Shown here piece after piece: positions 9,230 through 31,774 of a stretch of DNA of 64,000 bases. The notes under the pieces are model-generated. The model ran no database searches and was not told the origin of the DNA. It was given only the letters and a program-made list of their open reading frames with translations. Position 1 is the first letter of the stretch. The number at the start of each line of letters is the position of its first letter. A program made the translations under genes and the position numbers. Where the stretch lies: the NCBI GenBank assembly GCA_024346935.1, contig AP024878.1, positions 248,001 through 312,000 on the forward strand. The letters are read 5' to 3'. Source of the stretch: Vibrio inusitatus. Lineage in GTDB: Bacteria; Pseudomonadota; Gammaproteobacteria; Enterobacterales; Vibrionaceae.

Positions 9230-11041
9230 GTGACCATGTTGCTTAAGGAACTTTCTGGCTTTGCTACTCCGTTGAGTGATAACCAAGCCAATCAACTAAA
9301 ACAGGCCGCCGCCGAATTATCGCCACAACAGTTGGCTTGGGTTAGTGGCTATTTCTATGGCATCAGCCAAAACCACTCTTTAGCTTCGGTTCCAGATACT
9401 GCACCTGCTGTAGCGACAGCCTCTCAGCTTTCGATCATCTTTGCTTCGCAAACAGGTAATGCCAAAGGTGTCGCTAAGCAATTGCATGCCAAGGTTGTAG
9501 AGGAGGGATATCAAGCCAAACTATACGATGCAGCAGATTACAAACTAAAGAACTTAAAAAATGAAACGCATATCGTAATTGTGGCTTCTACCAATGGTGA
9601 GGGTGAAGTTCCAGACAATGCGATTGAATTTTATGATTACCTCAGCTCCAAGAAAGCGCCAAAGCTAGATAAGTTGCAATATGCCGTTGTGGGGCTGGGG
9701 GATTCTAGCTATGAATTCTTTTGCCAAACGGGTAAAGATTTTGATACTGCATTAAACAAACTCGGAGCGACAGCCTTTCTCGATAGAATTGATTGTGATG
9801 TGGATTACGAGTCTCCTGTCGCTGCGTGGCAATCACAAGCACTAAGTAAAGTTGCTGAGTTGTTCAAAGATAACTCAGCAGGAGCAGAAAGTGCAGTAGT
9901 TCAATTGCCTTTGGCTGCAAGCCAATCTCAATACACTAAGCAAAACCCTTATACCGCTACTTTGCTTACCAATCAAAAAATTACCGGTCGAGACTCTACA
10001 AAAGATGTCAGACACATCGAAATTGATTTGGAAAAATCGGGCATTACATACCAACCTGGCGATGCACTAGGTGTTTGGTACAAAAACGACCTACAGCTGG
10101 TGGACTCTATCTTAGCACTCGTTTCTATTGATAAAGACGAGCAAGTGGAGGTCGGTGGTGAAGCACTATCTATAAAGCAGGCTCTCGTAGAACATTTTGA
10201 AGTCACTGCCTCTAATCCTCAATTTGTTTCTCAATATGCAGAGACGTCGGGGAGTAAGAGACTCCTCAAACTTACAGAAGATAAAAGCAAGCTACGAGAA
10301 TATGCTGCCCGCACACAAGTGATGGACGTGTTAGCTGAGAAGAGAACAAAGCTAAGTGCCACAGAGCTATTAGCAATGCTACGACGCCTAACTCCTCGCC
10401 TATATTCCATCTCATCTTCACAAGCAGAAGTGGATGAAGAGGTTCATTTAACTGTAGGTGTTGTCGAGTACGAAACCAATAAGGGCCAAAGAGTCGGTGG
10501 TGCTTCAGGTTTCTTATCTCACGCACTTGAAGAAGGTGAAGACGTTAAAGTGTTCATTGAACATAACAACAATTTCAAACTACCCACCGATGACAACACT
10601 CCAGTGATCATGATTGGTCCAGGAACAGGTATTGCTCCGTTTAGAAGCTTCTTGCAAGAGCGTGATGCCAGAGAAGCGGAAGGCAAAAACTGGTTGTTCT
10701 TTGGTGATCGTACCTTTACTCAAGACTTTTTATATCAGCTTGAATTCCAGCGTTATCTCAAAGATGGCTTATTGAGTCGTTTAGATGTGGCTTTTAGTAG
10801 AGACGGAGCAAATAAGGTCTACGTTCAAGACAAACTTAAGCAGAATGCTCAGCAGGTTTGGCAATGGCTACAAGACGGAGCCTATCTCTATATTTGTGGA
10901 GATGCTGAACGAATGGCCAAAGATGTGCAGTCAACATTATTGGAAATCGCCCAACAAGAAGGTGGGCTAAACCCAGAAAGCGCAGAAGAGTGGTTAAAAG
11001 ACCTCCGTAAACAGAAAAGATATCAAAGGGACGTGTACTAA
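9230..11041 (+). CDS. cysJ: Sulfite reductase (NADPH) flavoprotein alpha subunit
   Basis: CysJ passes electrons from NADPH through FAD and FMN to CysI for the six-electron reduction of sulfite to sulfide. The 603-residue product has an N-terminal flavodoxin domain (about residues 68-205; FMN loop [13 protein letters not shown]), then the FAD-binding domain (RLYSISSS near residue 390) and a C-terminal NADPH domain ([30 protein letters not shown]). It ends with the family tail KRYQRDVY. An AGGGAT ribosome-binding site favours the GTG start at 9230; an ATG at 9236 is possible. The TAA stop overlaps the cysI ATG by one base. Confidence 0.97.
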   Translation: MTMLLKELSGFATPLSDNQANQLKQAAAELSPQQLAWVSGYFYGISQNHSLASVPDTAPAVATASQLSIIFASQTGNAKGVAKQLHAKVVEEGYQAKLYDAADYKLKNLKNETHIVIVASTNGEGEVPDNAIEFYDYLSSKKAPKLDKLQYAVVGLGDSSYEFFCQTGKDFDTALNKLGATAFLDRIDCDVDYESPVAAWQSQALSKVAELFKDNSAGAESAVVQLPLAASQSQYTKQNPYTATLLTNQKITGRDSTKDVRHIEIDLEKSGITYQPGDALGVWYKNDLQLVDSILALVSIDKDEQVEVGGEALSIKQALVEHFEVTASNPQFVSQYAETSGSKRLLKLTEDKSKLREYAARTQVMDVLAEKRTKLSATELLAMLRRLTPRLYSISSSQAEVDEEVHLTVGVVEYETNKGQRVGGASGFLSHALEEGEDVKVFIEHNNNFKLPTDDNTPVIMIGPGTGIAPFRSFLQERDAREAEGKNWLFFGDRTFTQDFLYQLEFQRYLKDGLLSRLDVAFSRDGANKVYVQDKLKQNAQQVWQWLQDGAYLYICGDAERMAKDVQSTLLEIAQQEGGLNPESAEEWLKDLRKQKRYQRDVY

Positions 11042-12756
11042 TGGAAAAGCAAGTTGTATTGGGTGAAGAACTAGGCCCACTTTCTGACAATGAAAGACTT
11101 AAACGAGAAAGTAACTTTTTGCGCGGTACCATTACCAACGACCTCGATAATGAGATTACGGGTGGGTTCGATGCAGATAACTTCCAGCTGATTCGTTTTC
11201 ATGGGATGTATCAACAAGATGATAGAGACTATAGAAACGAGCGAGCTAAGCAAAAACTAGAACCGCTACACAATGTAATGTTAAGAGCGCGTATGCCTGG
11301 GGGGGTAATTACCCCGAAGCAATGGTTAGCCATCGATAAGTTTGCTACCGAAAGTACTATGTATGGCAGTATTCGTCTTACGACTCGTCAAACCTTTCAA
11401 TTTCATGGAGTGTTAAAACCAAATGTTAAGCTGATGCACCAAACGCTAAATGCTATTGGAATTGACTCAATCGCTACGGCTGGGGATGTAAACCGTAATG
11501 TTCTATGCTCCAGTAACCCAGTTGAAACAGAACTGCATCAGCAAGCCTATGAATGGGCAACCAAGATAAGTGAGCACCTACTCCCTAAAACTAGAGCTTA
11601 TGCAGAGATATGGTTAGATGGTGAAAAGCTTGAATCTACAGATGAAGAGCCAATTCTAGGCAGTAATTATTTGCCTCGTAAGTTTAAAACAACAGTAGTA
11701 GTGCCGCCGGATAATGATGTTGATTTACATGCCAATGATCTCAACTTTGTAGCGATTGCCAAAGACGGAAAACTGGTCGGTTTTAATGTCCTTGTTGGTG
11801 GTGGTTTGGCGATGACACATGGTGATACGTCGACCTATCCAAGAAAAGCGGATGAATTTGGTTATATCCCACTAGATAAAACGCTAGATGTTGCCGCTGC
11901 GGTAGTATCTACGCAGCGTGACTGGGGTAATCGCTCAAACAGAAAAAATGCGAAGACCAAATATACATTAGACCGAATAGGTATAGAGGTATTCAAACAA
12001 GAAGTCGAAAAGCGTGCCGCTGTGAGTTTTGAACCTATACAGCCTTATCAGTTAACTAATAGGGGTGATAAGTTCGGTTGGCTAGAAGGTATTGATGGAA
12101 AGCACCACCTAACTTTGTTTATTGAAAATGGAAGATTACTTGATTACCCAGGTAAACCTTTGAAGAGCGGTGTGGCTAACATTGCCAAAATTCATAAAGG
12201 GGATTTGCGTATGACTGCAAATCAAAACCTGATAGTGGCCGGCGTAGATGCGAAAGACAAAGAACAGATTGAAAAGATAGCTTTTGAAAGTGGGCTACTA
12301 GATCCTGCTACGTCCCAGCAACGAAAAGATTCCATGGCTTGTGTTGCATTTCCTACTTGCCCATTAGCAATGGCAGAAGCAGAGCGATTCCTTCCTCAGT
12401 TCGTTACTGATGTTGAAGGGGTACTGGAAAAACACGGACTTAGTAAAGATGAAAGCATTATATTGCGGGTAACCGGGTGCCCTAATGGTTGTGGTCGAGC
12501 GATGCTAGCTGAAATTGGTTTAGTAGGTAAAGCGCCGGATAAATACAATTTATACCTTGGTGGCAATAAAGCGGGTACTCGTGTTCCTAATATATATAAA
12601 GAGAACATTAGTTCAGGCCAAATATTACAAGATATCGATTCGCTGGTGGCTCGTTGGTCGAATGAGCGTTTACCAGAAGAAGCATTTGGGGACTTTGTCA
12701 TTAGAGATGGCATCGTAAAAGAAGTCTTAGTATCTAAGAGGGATTTTCATGCTTGA
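11041..12756 (+). CDS. cysI: Sulfite reductase hemoprotein beta subunit
   Basis: CysI holds the siroheme and 4Fe-4S cluster that reduce sulfite. The 571-residue product has the two ferredoxin/sulfite-reductase half-domain repeats. All four cluster cysteines are present: Cys434 and Cys440 in [15 protein letters not shown], and Cys480 and Cys484 in TGCPNGCGR, the last being the shared siroheme ligand. Positions agree with the E. coli enzyme almost exactly. The start overlaps the cysJ stop (TAATG), and the stop overlaps the cysH start by 8 bases, indicating translational coupling throughout. Confidence 0.98.
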   Translation: MEKQVVLGEELGPLSDNERLKRESNFLRGTITNDLDNEITGGFDADNFQLIRFHGMYQQDDRDYRNERAKQKLEPLHNVMLRARMPGGVITPKQWLAIDKFATESTMYGSIRLTTRQTFQFHGVLKPNVKLMHQTLNAIGIDSIATAGDVNRNVLCSSNPVETELHQQAYEWATKISEHLLPKTRAYAEIWLDGEKLESTDEEPILGSNYLPRKFKTTVVVPPDNDVDLHANDLNFVAIAKDGKLVGFNVLVGGGLAMTHGDTSTYPRKADEFGYIPLDKTLDVAAAVVSTQRDWGNRSNRKNAKTKYTLDRIGIEVFKQEVEKRAAVSFEPIQPYQLTNRGDKFGWLEGIDGKHHLTLFIENGRLLDYPGKPLKSGVANIAKIHKGDLRMTANQNLIVAGVDAKDKEQIEKIAFESGLLDPATSQQRKDSMACVAFPTCPLAMAEAERFLPQFVTDVEGVLEKHGLSKDESIILRVTGCPNGCGRAMLAEIGLVGKAPDKYNLYLGGNKAGTRVPNIYKENISSGQILQDIDSLVARWSNERLPEEAFGDFVIRDGIVKEVLVSKRDFHA

Positions 12757-13522
12757 ACTTACTCAAAAACCAAACCTGAAAGAGATAGTCAAACTCAATA
12801 AGGTAGAGCAGAGTCTAGAGTTGGCTAAACTCAATGCTGAGTTAGAGGATATGACAACCGAGCAAAGAATTGCATGGGCGCTAGAGAATTTGCAACAAAG
12901 CCTAGTTCTGTCATCAAGTTTCGGTGCTCAAGCCGCGGTTATGTTGCACCTAGTAACAAGACAAGCACCTAGTATTCCGGTGATACTAACGGATACTGGT
13001 TACTTATTTCCTGAAACCTATCAGTTCATAGATGAGTTAACGCTACTTCTGGGGCTCAATCTCAAGATATACCGAAGCTCTTTAAGTCCAGCTTGGCAAG
13101 AATCGCGCTTTGGCCAATTGTGGGAAAAGGGCGTAGAAGGTATTACTCAATATAACCAACTGAATAAAGTGGAGCCGATGCGTAGAGCTTTATCTGAGCT
13201 CAATGCTGGGACATGGTTTTCAGGCTTGAGAAGAAGTCAGTCTGATTCTAGACAGGGGTTACCGGTTCTCTCAATTCAACATGGTGTATTCAAGTTTCTT
13301 CCAATAGTAGATTGGAGCGCTGCACAAGTAGATAGCTATATAGAGGAACATGCTTTGCCTCAGCACCCACTTAAAGAGCAGGGTTATCTGTCAATTGGTG
13401 ACATTCATACCACTACTAAGTTTGAACAAGGCATGAAAGAAGAAGATACACGATTCTTTGGTCTTAAAAGAGAATGTGGGTTACACGAAGATAATGCAGA
13501 GCAAGACGGTTCGGGAATTTAA
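12749..13522 (+). CDS. cysH: Phosphoadenosine phosphosulfate (PAPS) reductase
   Basis: CysH uses thioredoxin or glutaredoxin to reduce PAPS to sulfite and PAP, the step before CysJI. The 257-residue product shows the PP-loop-like [12 protein letters not shown] near residue 53, the substrate loop [14 protein letters not shown] near residue 152, and the single catalytic Cys in KRECGLHED (Cys243). The extra cysteine pairs of iron-sulfur APS reductases are absent, so it is the PAPS type. An AAGAGGGA ribosome-binding site lies inside the end of cysI. cysD/N/C and the sulfate transporter are not nearby. Confidence 0.97.
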   Translation: MLELTQKPNLKEIVKLNKVEQSLELAKLNAELEDMTTEQRIAWALENLQQSLVLSSSFGAQAAVMLHLVTRQAPSIPVILTDTGYLFPETYQFIDELTLLLGLNLKIYRSSLSPAWQESRFGQLWEKGVEGITQYNQLNKVEPMRRALSELNAGTWFSGLRRSQSDSRQGLPVLSIQHGVFKFLPIVDWSAAQVDSYIEEHALPQHPLKEQGYLSIGDIHTTTKFEQGMKEEDTRFFGLKRECGLHEDNAEQDGSGI

Positions 13523-13561
13523 TTTTTTAGACATTCCTCCTTTTGTTGCTGCTCATAAAGA

Positions 13562-13592
13562 AAAAGAAACCGCTTAGGCGGTTTCTTTTTTA
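13562..13592 (+). terminator. Intrinsic terminator of cysJIH
   Basis: GAAACCGC (13566-13573) pairs with GCGGTTTC (13578-13585) around TTAG and is followed by six T. Confidence 0.93.
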
Positions 13593-13736
13593 TTGTTTGT
13601 GGAATGCGAAATCAGTGAAATAAGAATAAGTCTGTGGATAACCTGTACCTAACAAGGGGGTAAAAATAGATAAATAAGCGTTTCACTCAAAAAACGAGCG
13701 AAAAGCCTTTTTTATTAAATTTATTGAAAAAAAGCC

Positions 13737-13764
13737 TTGCCAATGTGACGAGCATCTCTATAAT
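13737..13764 (+). promoter_or_regulatory. rRNA promoter P1 of the first operon
   Basis: -35 TTGCCA (13737-13742), 16-base spacer, -10 TATAAT (13759-13764), then a GC-rich discriminator GCGCCTC. The 16-base spacer, GC-rich discriminator and A/T-tract UP region upstream are the standard design of growth-rate- and ppGpp-controlled rrn P1 promoters. Confidence 0.88.
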
Positions 13765-13873
13765 GCGCCTCACTGACACGGCAGAGCGCACAACGCTTCG
13801 CAGTAGTTCAGTAGGCTAACTAGCCGAACCATTTGAGTTTAAGTTCGATTCGAAAATAAATTCAAAAAAGTGT

Positions 13874-13901
13874 TTGACACTGAGGTTCAAATCGCTAGAA
13901 T
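13874..13901 (+). promoter_or_regulatory. rRNA promoter P2 of the first operon
   Basis: -35 TTGACA (13874-13879, consensus), 16-base spacer, -10 TAGAAT (13896-13901), about 137 bases downstream of P1 and 280 before 16S. The discriminator GGCCGTCC is GC-rich. Confidence 0.82.
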
Positions 13902-14178
13902 GGCCGTCCGCTTTGAGAGGTTCCTCACAAAAGGAATCATCGAAAAGCACGCTCTTTAACAATTTAAACCTATCAATCTGTGTGGGCACTCGTTGATGAT
14001 AATCGAAAAGATTTATCAATGAACTGAGTGACCAATACAATGATTTTTAATCATTGGCACAGTCAATTCATTATCGTTCTGTTGGAACGATAATAGCTTT
14101 AAAATTACTTCTTACTTTCGAGTAAGGAACAGTTTTGAAGTCAGTATTCATTGAGCCGGTCGAAAGACCAAAAAACTT

Positions 14179-15731
<1,553 letters not shown>

Positions 15732-16111
15732 TACGATGATTACTCACGATGAGTGTCCACACAGATTGATGGTTTAATTTAGTTAAAGTAATAGAGCTTT
15801 AATTAATGACTTCGGTTATTGATTAAAGCTTTTTGCTTTATGCTCTTTAACAATTTGGAAAGCTGACGATAAATAATGTGATTTCATTATTTATCAAATT
15901 TAAAAGTTCTCAAATCCTATGTCTTTATGATGTAGGTACCAACACACATTCAAGTGTTCTTGGGAATGTACTCTTGCCAGAGTGCATTCAAATTTGAGTC
16001 CGGCAAAATCGAATGTTATCTCGCTCATAATAAAGAGATAACGCACCTTGGAAACGTCATACTACGCTGTAGCAAGCGTATTGCGTTAAGCAAGACCCTT
16101 TGGGGTTGTAT
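15732..16111 (+). other. 16S-23S spacer without tRNA, operon 1
   Basis: These 380 bases hold no gene and no tRNA. The unique part (about 15770-15840) forms an imperfect hairpin, AGCTTTAATTAATGAC then TTCG then GTTATTGATTAAAGCT (15796-15831). A second boxA (TGCTCTTTAACAA) starts at 15841, followed by an 11-bp hairpin (15868-15895), an 8-bp stem GTTATCTC/GAGATAAC (about 16014-16041), and a 6-bp stem TACGCT/AGCGTA (16063-16080). These look like antitermination and RNase III processing structures of pre-23S RNA. Confidence 0.85.
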
Positions 16112-19001
<2,890 letters not shown>

Positions 19002-19091
19002 ACAACACCCAAGGGGTTTTGTGGACTCGAAGTAAGAACTTTGAATGTGTATTAAGAACTTTTAGATAATAGCTTTCCGAATTTTAAAATT

Positions 19092-19211
19092 TGCTTGGCG
19101 ACCATAGCATTGTGGACCCACCTGATTCCATGCCGAACTCAGAAGTGAAACATAATAGCGCCGATGGTAGTGTGGGGTTTCCCCATGTGAGAGTAGGACA
19201 TCGCCAGGCTT
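19092..19211 (+). rRNA. rrfA: 5S ribosomal RNA, operon 1
   Basis: 120 bases, starting TGCTTGGCGACC and ending GCCAGGCTT, with terminal helix pairing and the conserved CCGAACTCAGAAGTGAAAC loop. It lies 90 bases after 23S. Confidence 0.97.
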
Positions 19212-19569
19212 TAATTTTAGACTTGCTTCTATTGAAGCGAGTCACCATAAGATTCTAATTTATTTAGAGTTTTATGTTGACTTTAACAGTCAGTCGCGTA
19301 ATATATGCGACCTGCTTAAGTGTTAAGGCACTTAAAGCACGCTCTTTAACAATTTAAACCTATCAATCTGTGTGGGCACTCGTTGATGATAATCGAAAAG
19401 ATTTATCAATGAACTGAGTGACCAATACAATGATTTTTAATCATTGGCACAGTCAATTCATTATCGTTCTGTTGGAACGATAATAGCTTTAAAATTACTT
19501 CTTACTTTCGAGTAAGGAACAGTTTTGAAGTCAGTATTCATTGAGCCGGTCGAAAGACCAAAAAAACTT
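19212..19569 (+). promoter_or_regulatory. Inter-operon region and leader of rRNA operon 2
   Basis: No protein gene. It starts with a 10-bp hairpin (GACTTGCTTC / GAAGCGAGTC, 19220-19243, one G-U pair) without a T tract, probably a processing stem or a weak terminator. An AT-rich stretch and one promoter follow: TTGACT (19277-19282), 16-base spacer, TAATAT (19299-19304), discriminator GCGACC. A boxA (GCTCTTTAACAA, starting about 19341) and the common pre-16S leader come next. Operon 2 therefore has a single promoter, unlike the P1/P2 pair of operon 1. Confidence 0.82.
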
Positions 19570-21122
<1,553 letters not shown>

Positions 21123-21223
21123 TACGATGATTACTCACGATGAGTGTCCACACAGATTGATACGGTTTAGAAAGTAAAGAGAGTATTTTGCGAAATGGTA
21201 CTTGTACTGTTTTGTGAAAAATT

Positions 21224-21300
21224 GGGTCTGTAGCTCAGCTGGTTAGAGCGCTCGCCTGATAAGCGGGAGGTCGGTGGTTCAAGTCCACTCAGACCCACCA
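21224..21300 (+). tRNA. ileT: tRNA-Ile (GAT anticodon)
   Basis: A 77-base cloverleaf: acceptor GGGTCTG pairs with CAGACCC, anticodon loop CTGATAA, T-loop GGTTCAAGTCC, encoded CCA. First tRNA of the Ile-Ala spacer in operon 2. Confidence 0.97.
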
Positions 21301-21388
21301 ATTTTTCCTTATACTGCGTTAGATTCTTCGTTGTGTACTGATGTACACGGCCTCACAATCTGCCTTGTTTAAGAAAAAATACCAAGAT

Positions 21389-21464
21389 GGGGCTATAGCT
21401 CAGCTGGGAGAGCGCCTGCCTTGCACGCAGGAGGTCTGCGGTTCGATCCCGCATAGCTCCACCA
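21389..21464 (+). tRNA. alaT: tRNA-Ala (TGC anticodon)
   Basis: A 76-base cloverleaf with acceptor GGGGCTA/TAGCTCC, anticodon loop CTTGCACG, T-loop GGTTCGATCC and encoded CCA; nearly the same as E. coli tRNA-Ala1. Second tRNA of the operon 2 spacer, 88 bases after tRNA-Ile. Confidence 0.97.
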
Positions 21465-21788
21465 TCTTTAAGCGTATTTGCTTAAGTACTCTTAAAAATG
21501 GTTTCGTAAGAAATTCATGCTCTTTAACAATTTGGAAAGCTGACGATAAATAATGTGATTTCATTATTTATCAAATTTAAAAGTTCTCAAATCCTATGTC
21601 TTTATGATGTAGGTACCAACACACATTCAAGTGTTCTTGGGAATGTACTCTTGCCAGAGTGCATTCAAATTTGAGTCCGGCAAAATCGAATGTTATCTCG
21701 CTCATAATAAAGAGATAACGCACCTTGGAAACGTCATACTACGTTGTAGCAAACGTATTGCGTTAAGCAAGACCCTTTGGGGTTGTAT

Positions 21789-24678
<2,890 letters not shown>

Positions 24679-24768
24679 ACAACACCCAAGGGGTTTTGTG
24701 GACTCGAAGTAAGAACTTTGAATGTGTATTAAGAACTTTTAGATAATAGCTTTCCGAATTTTAAAATT

Positions 24769-24888
24769 TGCTTGGCGACCATAGCATTGTGGACCCACCT
24801 GATTCCATGCCGAACTCAGAAGTGAAACATAATAGCGCCGATGGTAGTGTGGGGTTTCCCCATGTGAGAGTAGGACATCGCCAGGCTT
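24769..24888 (+). rRNA. rrfB: 5S ribosomal RNA, operon 2
   Basis: 120 bases, reads the same as the operon 1 copy, 90 bases after 23S. Confidence 0.97.
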
Positions 24889-25246
24889 TAATTTTAGACT
24901 TGCTTCTATTGAAGCGAGTCACCATAAGATTCTAATTTATTTAGAGTTTTATGTTGACTTTAACAGTCAGTCGCGTAATATATGCGACCTGCTTAAGTGT
25001 TAAGGCACTTAAAGCACGCTCTTTAACAATTTAAACCTATCAATCTGTGTGGGCACTCGTTGATGATAATCGAAAAGATTTATCAATGAACTGAGTGACC
25101 AATACAATGATTTTTAATCATTGGCACAGTCAATTCATTATCGTTCTGTTGGAACGATAATAGCTTTAAAATTACTTCTTACTTTCGAGTAAGGAACAGT
25201 TTTGAAGTCAGTATTCATTGAGCCGGTCGAAAGACCAAAAAAACTT
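24889..25246 (+). promoter_or_regulatory. Inter-operon region and leader of rRNA operon 3
   Basis: Reads the same as the 358-base region before operon 2: post-5S hairpin (24897-24920), promoter TTGACT (24954-24959) with a 16-base spacer to TAATAT (24976-24981), discriminator GCGACC, boxA near 25018 and the shared pre-16S leader. No protein gene. Confidence 0.82.
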
Positions 25247-26799
<1,553 letters not shown>

Positions 26800-26925
26800 T
26801 ACGATGATTACTCACGATGAGTGTCCACACAGATTGATATGGTTTAGAAAGTAAAGAGATTTGAAGCACCTCCCAAGGTGCTTCGACAGTTTATGTTTAC
26901 TCTTCGGAGTGAAGATAAATCTAGT

Positions 26926-27001
26926 GTCCCGTTCGTCTAGAGGCCTAGGACACCGCCCTTTCACGGCGGTAACAGGGGTTCGACTCCCCTACGGGATACC
27001 A
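26926..27001 (+). tRNA. gltT: tRNA-Glu (TTC anticodon)
   Basis: 76 bases. Acceptor GTCCCGT pairs with ACGGGAT (first pair G-U), anticodon loop CTTTCAC, encoded CCA. First of three tRNAs in the operon 3 spacer. A perfect 9-bp hairpin (GAAGCACCT/AGGTGCTTC, 26863-26884) lies just upstream and may guide processing. Confidence 0.96.
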
Positions 27002-27003
27002 TT

Positions 27004-27079
27004 GGGTCGTTAGCTCAGCTGGTAGAGCAGTTGACTTTTAATCAATTGGTCGCAGGTTCGAATCCTGCACGACCCACCA
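27004..27079 (+). tRNA. lysT: tRNA-Lys (TTT anticodon)
   Basis: 76 bases. Acceptor GGGTCGT/ACGACCC, anticodon loop CTTTTAA, T-loop GGTTCGAATCC, encoded CCA. It begins two bases after the end of tRNA-Glu, so the two must be separated by close RNase P and 3'-end cleavage. Confidence 0.97.
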
Positions 27080-27123
27080 TTTCCTCCCCACAGAGGAAGC
27101 TGTGAATAACAGCAAAACAATGT

Positions 27124-27199
27124 GGGCGATTAGCTCAGTTGGGAGAGCACCTCCCTTACAAGGAGGGGGTCACTGGTTCGAGCCCGGTATCGCCCACCA
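27124..27199 (+). tRNA. valT: tRNA-Val (TAC anticodon)
   Basis: 76 bases. Acceptor GGGCGAT/ATCGCCC, anticodon loop CTTACAA, encoded CCA. Third tRNA of the Glu-Lys-Val spacer of operon 3. Confidence 0.97.
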
Positions 27200-27539
27200 T
27201 CTTTAAGCATATTTCTTCTAGAAATAAAGAAGTTAGTGTGTTTAAAAATGGTTCATTTGTTTGAATCTCGCTCTTTAACAATTTGGAAAGCTGACGAACA
27301 ACAATGTGATTTCATTGTTGTTCAAATTTAAAAGTTCTCAAATCCTATGTCTTTATGATGTAGGTACCAACACACATTCAAGTGTTCTTGGGAATGTACT
27401 CTTGCCAGAGTGCATTCAAATTTGAGTCCGGCAAAATCGAATGTTATCTCGCTCATAATAAAGAGATAACGCACCTTGGAAACGTCATACTACGCTGTAG
27501 CAAGCGTATTGCGTTAAGCAAGACCCTTTGGGGTTGTAT

Positions 27540-30429
<2,890 letters not shown>

Positions 30430-30519
30430 ACAACACCCAAGGGGTTTTGTGGACTCGAAGTAAGAACTTTGAATGTGTATTAAGAACTTTTAGATATTAG
30501 CTTTCCGAATTTTAAAATT

Positions 30520-30639
30520 TGCTTGGCGACCATAGCATTGTGGACCCACCTGATTCCATGCCGAACTCAGAAGTGAAACATAATAGCGCCGATGGTAGTG
30601 TGGGGTTTCCCCATGTGAGAGTAGGACATCGCCAGGCTT
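30520..30639 (+). rRNA. rrfC: 5S ribosomal RNA, operon 3
   Basis: 120 bases, matching the other two copies. The 23S-5S spacer has one change (ATATTAG instead of ATAATAG near 30494). It is followed by an imperfect 12-bp stem (30648-30659 with 30674-30685) between 5S and tRNA-Asp, a likely processing site. Confidence 0.97.
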
Positions 30640-30698
30640 TAAATTAGATTGTATTGAAGCAACGCGAGTAAGACTTCAAGACAATAACAAATTGGTGC

Positions 30699-30775
30699 GG
30701 AGTGGTAGTTCAGTTGGTTAGAATACCGGCCTGTCACGCCGGGGGTCGCGGGTTCGAGTCCCGTCCACTCCGCCA
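30699..30775 (+). tRNA. aspT: tRNA-Asp (GTC anticodon)
   Basis: 77 bases. Acceptor GGAGTGG/CCACTCC, anticodon loop CTGTCAC, discriminator G followed by encoded CCA. It is the distal tRNA of operon 3 and closes the rRNA array. Confidence 0.97.
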
Positions 30776-30783
30776 CTAATAAG

Positions 30784-30815
30784 AAGCCTTAGCAGAAATG
30801 CTAAGGCTTTTTTTC
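30784..30815 (+). terminator. Intrinsic terminator of the rRNA array
   Basis: A perfect 11-bp stem, AAGCCTTAGCA with TGCTAAGGCTT, around a GAAA tetraloop, followed by a T tract. It is the first strong intrinsic terminator after the first rRNA promoter; the two inter-operon hairpins have no T tract. Confidence 0.95.
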
Positions 30816-30830
30816 GTTTGTAAGAAATTA

Positions 30831-30990
30831 TACCAATCGTAGTAAATAATTTCTCATCCTAGCTTGTTAAAATACTCCGATAACGGCGTTAGTATTTTTA
30901 ACTGTAGAACAACTACTTATCAAAAATCCTGCTTTGCTATCCAGCGTTTTTCCTGCGCTATTTCTAATCACTTACTTACTGTGATTGGCA
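30831..30990. mobile_element. MITE-like palindromic interspersed repeat (full copy)
   Basis: This roughly 160-base element has imperfect 19-base terminal inverted repeats: TACCAATCGTAGTAAATAA (30831-30849) and TTACTTACTGTGATTGGCA (30972-30990). Inside is another inverted repeat, GTTAAAATACT (30866-30876) with AGTATTTTTAAC (30891-30902), and a short palindrome AACG-G-CGTT. It has no coding capacity. A second copy of its right end lies at 32769-32815. The structure fits a non-autonomous MITE-like element. No transposase is in the window, and target-site duplication is unclear. The rest of the gap (30991-31135) shows no recognisable feature. Confidence 0.7.
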
Positions 30991-31135
30991 TTACGTTTTC
31001 TTGTCGGTAACGATTCTAATCCCTCTGTCACTGATTATTTCATTACACTTGTATATTCCTAACCTAACTTCTCTTTCCTGCTTTTATGCCATATCAGTGA
31101 TACCTTTATATTAATACCCACAACAATCTCAGTTA

Positions 31136-31678
31136 ATGAAAAAACTATTGATACTTATGAGTTGCTTGATTTCTATGGTGCTAATTAGTGCTCTGGCAAG
31201 CCTGTACGGGCTGCTGATATATAAGGATCGAGGTTATGACTGGCAATGGTTAGGGTTTCCATTATTAGATAGTGGTGTGCAGATAGCTCGCACTAAAGAT
31301 ACGCATCAGCTGTTGCTACGCAAATTGTATCCTCTGCACTCTCTAGAAGTTTCTGCTTATACCACCATGGATAACAACATGGTGTTACAACTGACAGCGT
31401 TTACCTCGTGTGATAGTGATGTTGAAGCTCGATTGGCACTTAATGATGATATAGAAAGAACAATTACGTTAAAGTGCACTAAATCTACTGAGCTTAGATA
31501 TCTATCGATTGAACGTTCGTTAGAACGTGTGACTATCGAACTTAATAATCACGTAATGAAGATAGACTTTGCGCCGTGGAATGTTGCTGAATTAAAAAAA
31601 GATCAGTTCAAACAACTACATCCCGAGTATTTCGAACGACTAGGGGAGACAACAGAGTTCCAATGGTCTCGCGATTGA
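31136..31678 (+). CDS. Membrane-anchored protein of unknown function
   Basis: I do not recognise this 180-residue protein. Residues 4-29 (LLILMSCLISMVLISALASLY...) form one hydrophobic segment, either an uncleaved anchor or a signal sequence. The rest looks periplasmic and beta-rich, with two cysteines (in FTSCDSD and TLKCTKS) about 26 residues apart that could form a disulfide. A downstream segment, KIDFAPWNVAELKKDQFKQL, looks helical. The ribosome-binding site is weak, and the gene stands alone between a repeat element and metA. Codon use looks typical of the window, so I see no sign of recent transfer. Confidence 0.7.
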   Translation: MKKLLILMSCLISMVLISALASLYGLLIYKDRGYDWQWLGFPLLDSGVQIARTKDTHQLLLRKLYPLHSLEVSAYTTMDNNMVLQLTAFTSCDSDVEARLALNDDIERTITLKCTKSTELRYLSIERSLERVTIELNNHVMKIDFAPWNVAELKKDQFKQLHPEYFERLGETTEFQWSRD

Positions 31679-31736
31679 ATATTGGTTTACGATATCAGTC
31701 TCGACATCAAGGAGTGAATGCAGTAATCTGAATTAG

Positions 31737-31760
31737 ATACGTATGGACGTCTAGATGTTT
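31737..31760. promoter_or_regulatory. MetJ operator (three tandem met boxes) before metA
   Basis: Three adjacent 8-base boxes, ATACGTAT, GGACGTCT and AGATGTTT, match the MetJ consensus AGACGTCT at 6, 7 and 6 of 8 positions. They end one base before the AAAGGAG ribosome-binding site, so bound MetJ would block transcription entry to metA. Confidence 0.8.
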
Positions 31761-31774
31761 AAAGGAGAAAAGTT

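Larger units (their letters stand above)
13523..14178 (+). promoter_or_regulatory. Control and leader region of the first rRNA operon
   Basis: This 656-base stretch holds no protein gene. In order it contains the cysJIH terminator, a perfect DnaA box (TGTGGATAA, 13633-13641, i.e. TTATCCACA on the minus strand), an AT-rich UP-element-like region (about 13700-13735), two promoters (P1 and P2, listed separately), a boxA antitermination site at 13950-13962 (GCTCTTTAACAA), and the pre-16S leader. From boxA onward (about 13945) the leader is shared almost base for base with the leaders of the next two operons, apart from one fewer A just before 16S. Confidence 0.85.

Noticed and set aside
19212..19569. 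Possible prophage or integron remnant between rRNA operons
   Set aside because: The sequence is fully explained by a 5S-distal hairpin, an rRNA promoter, boxA and the common 16S leader.
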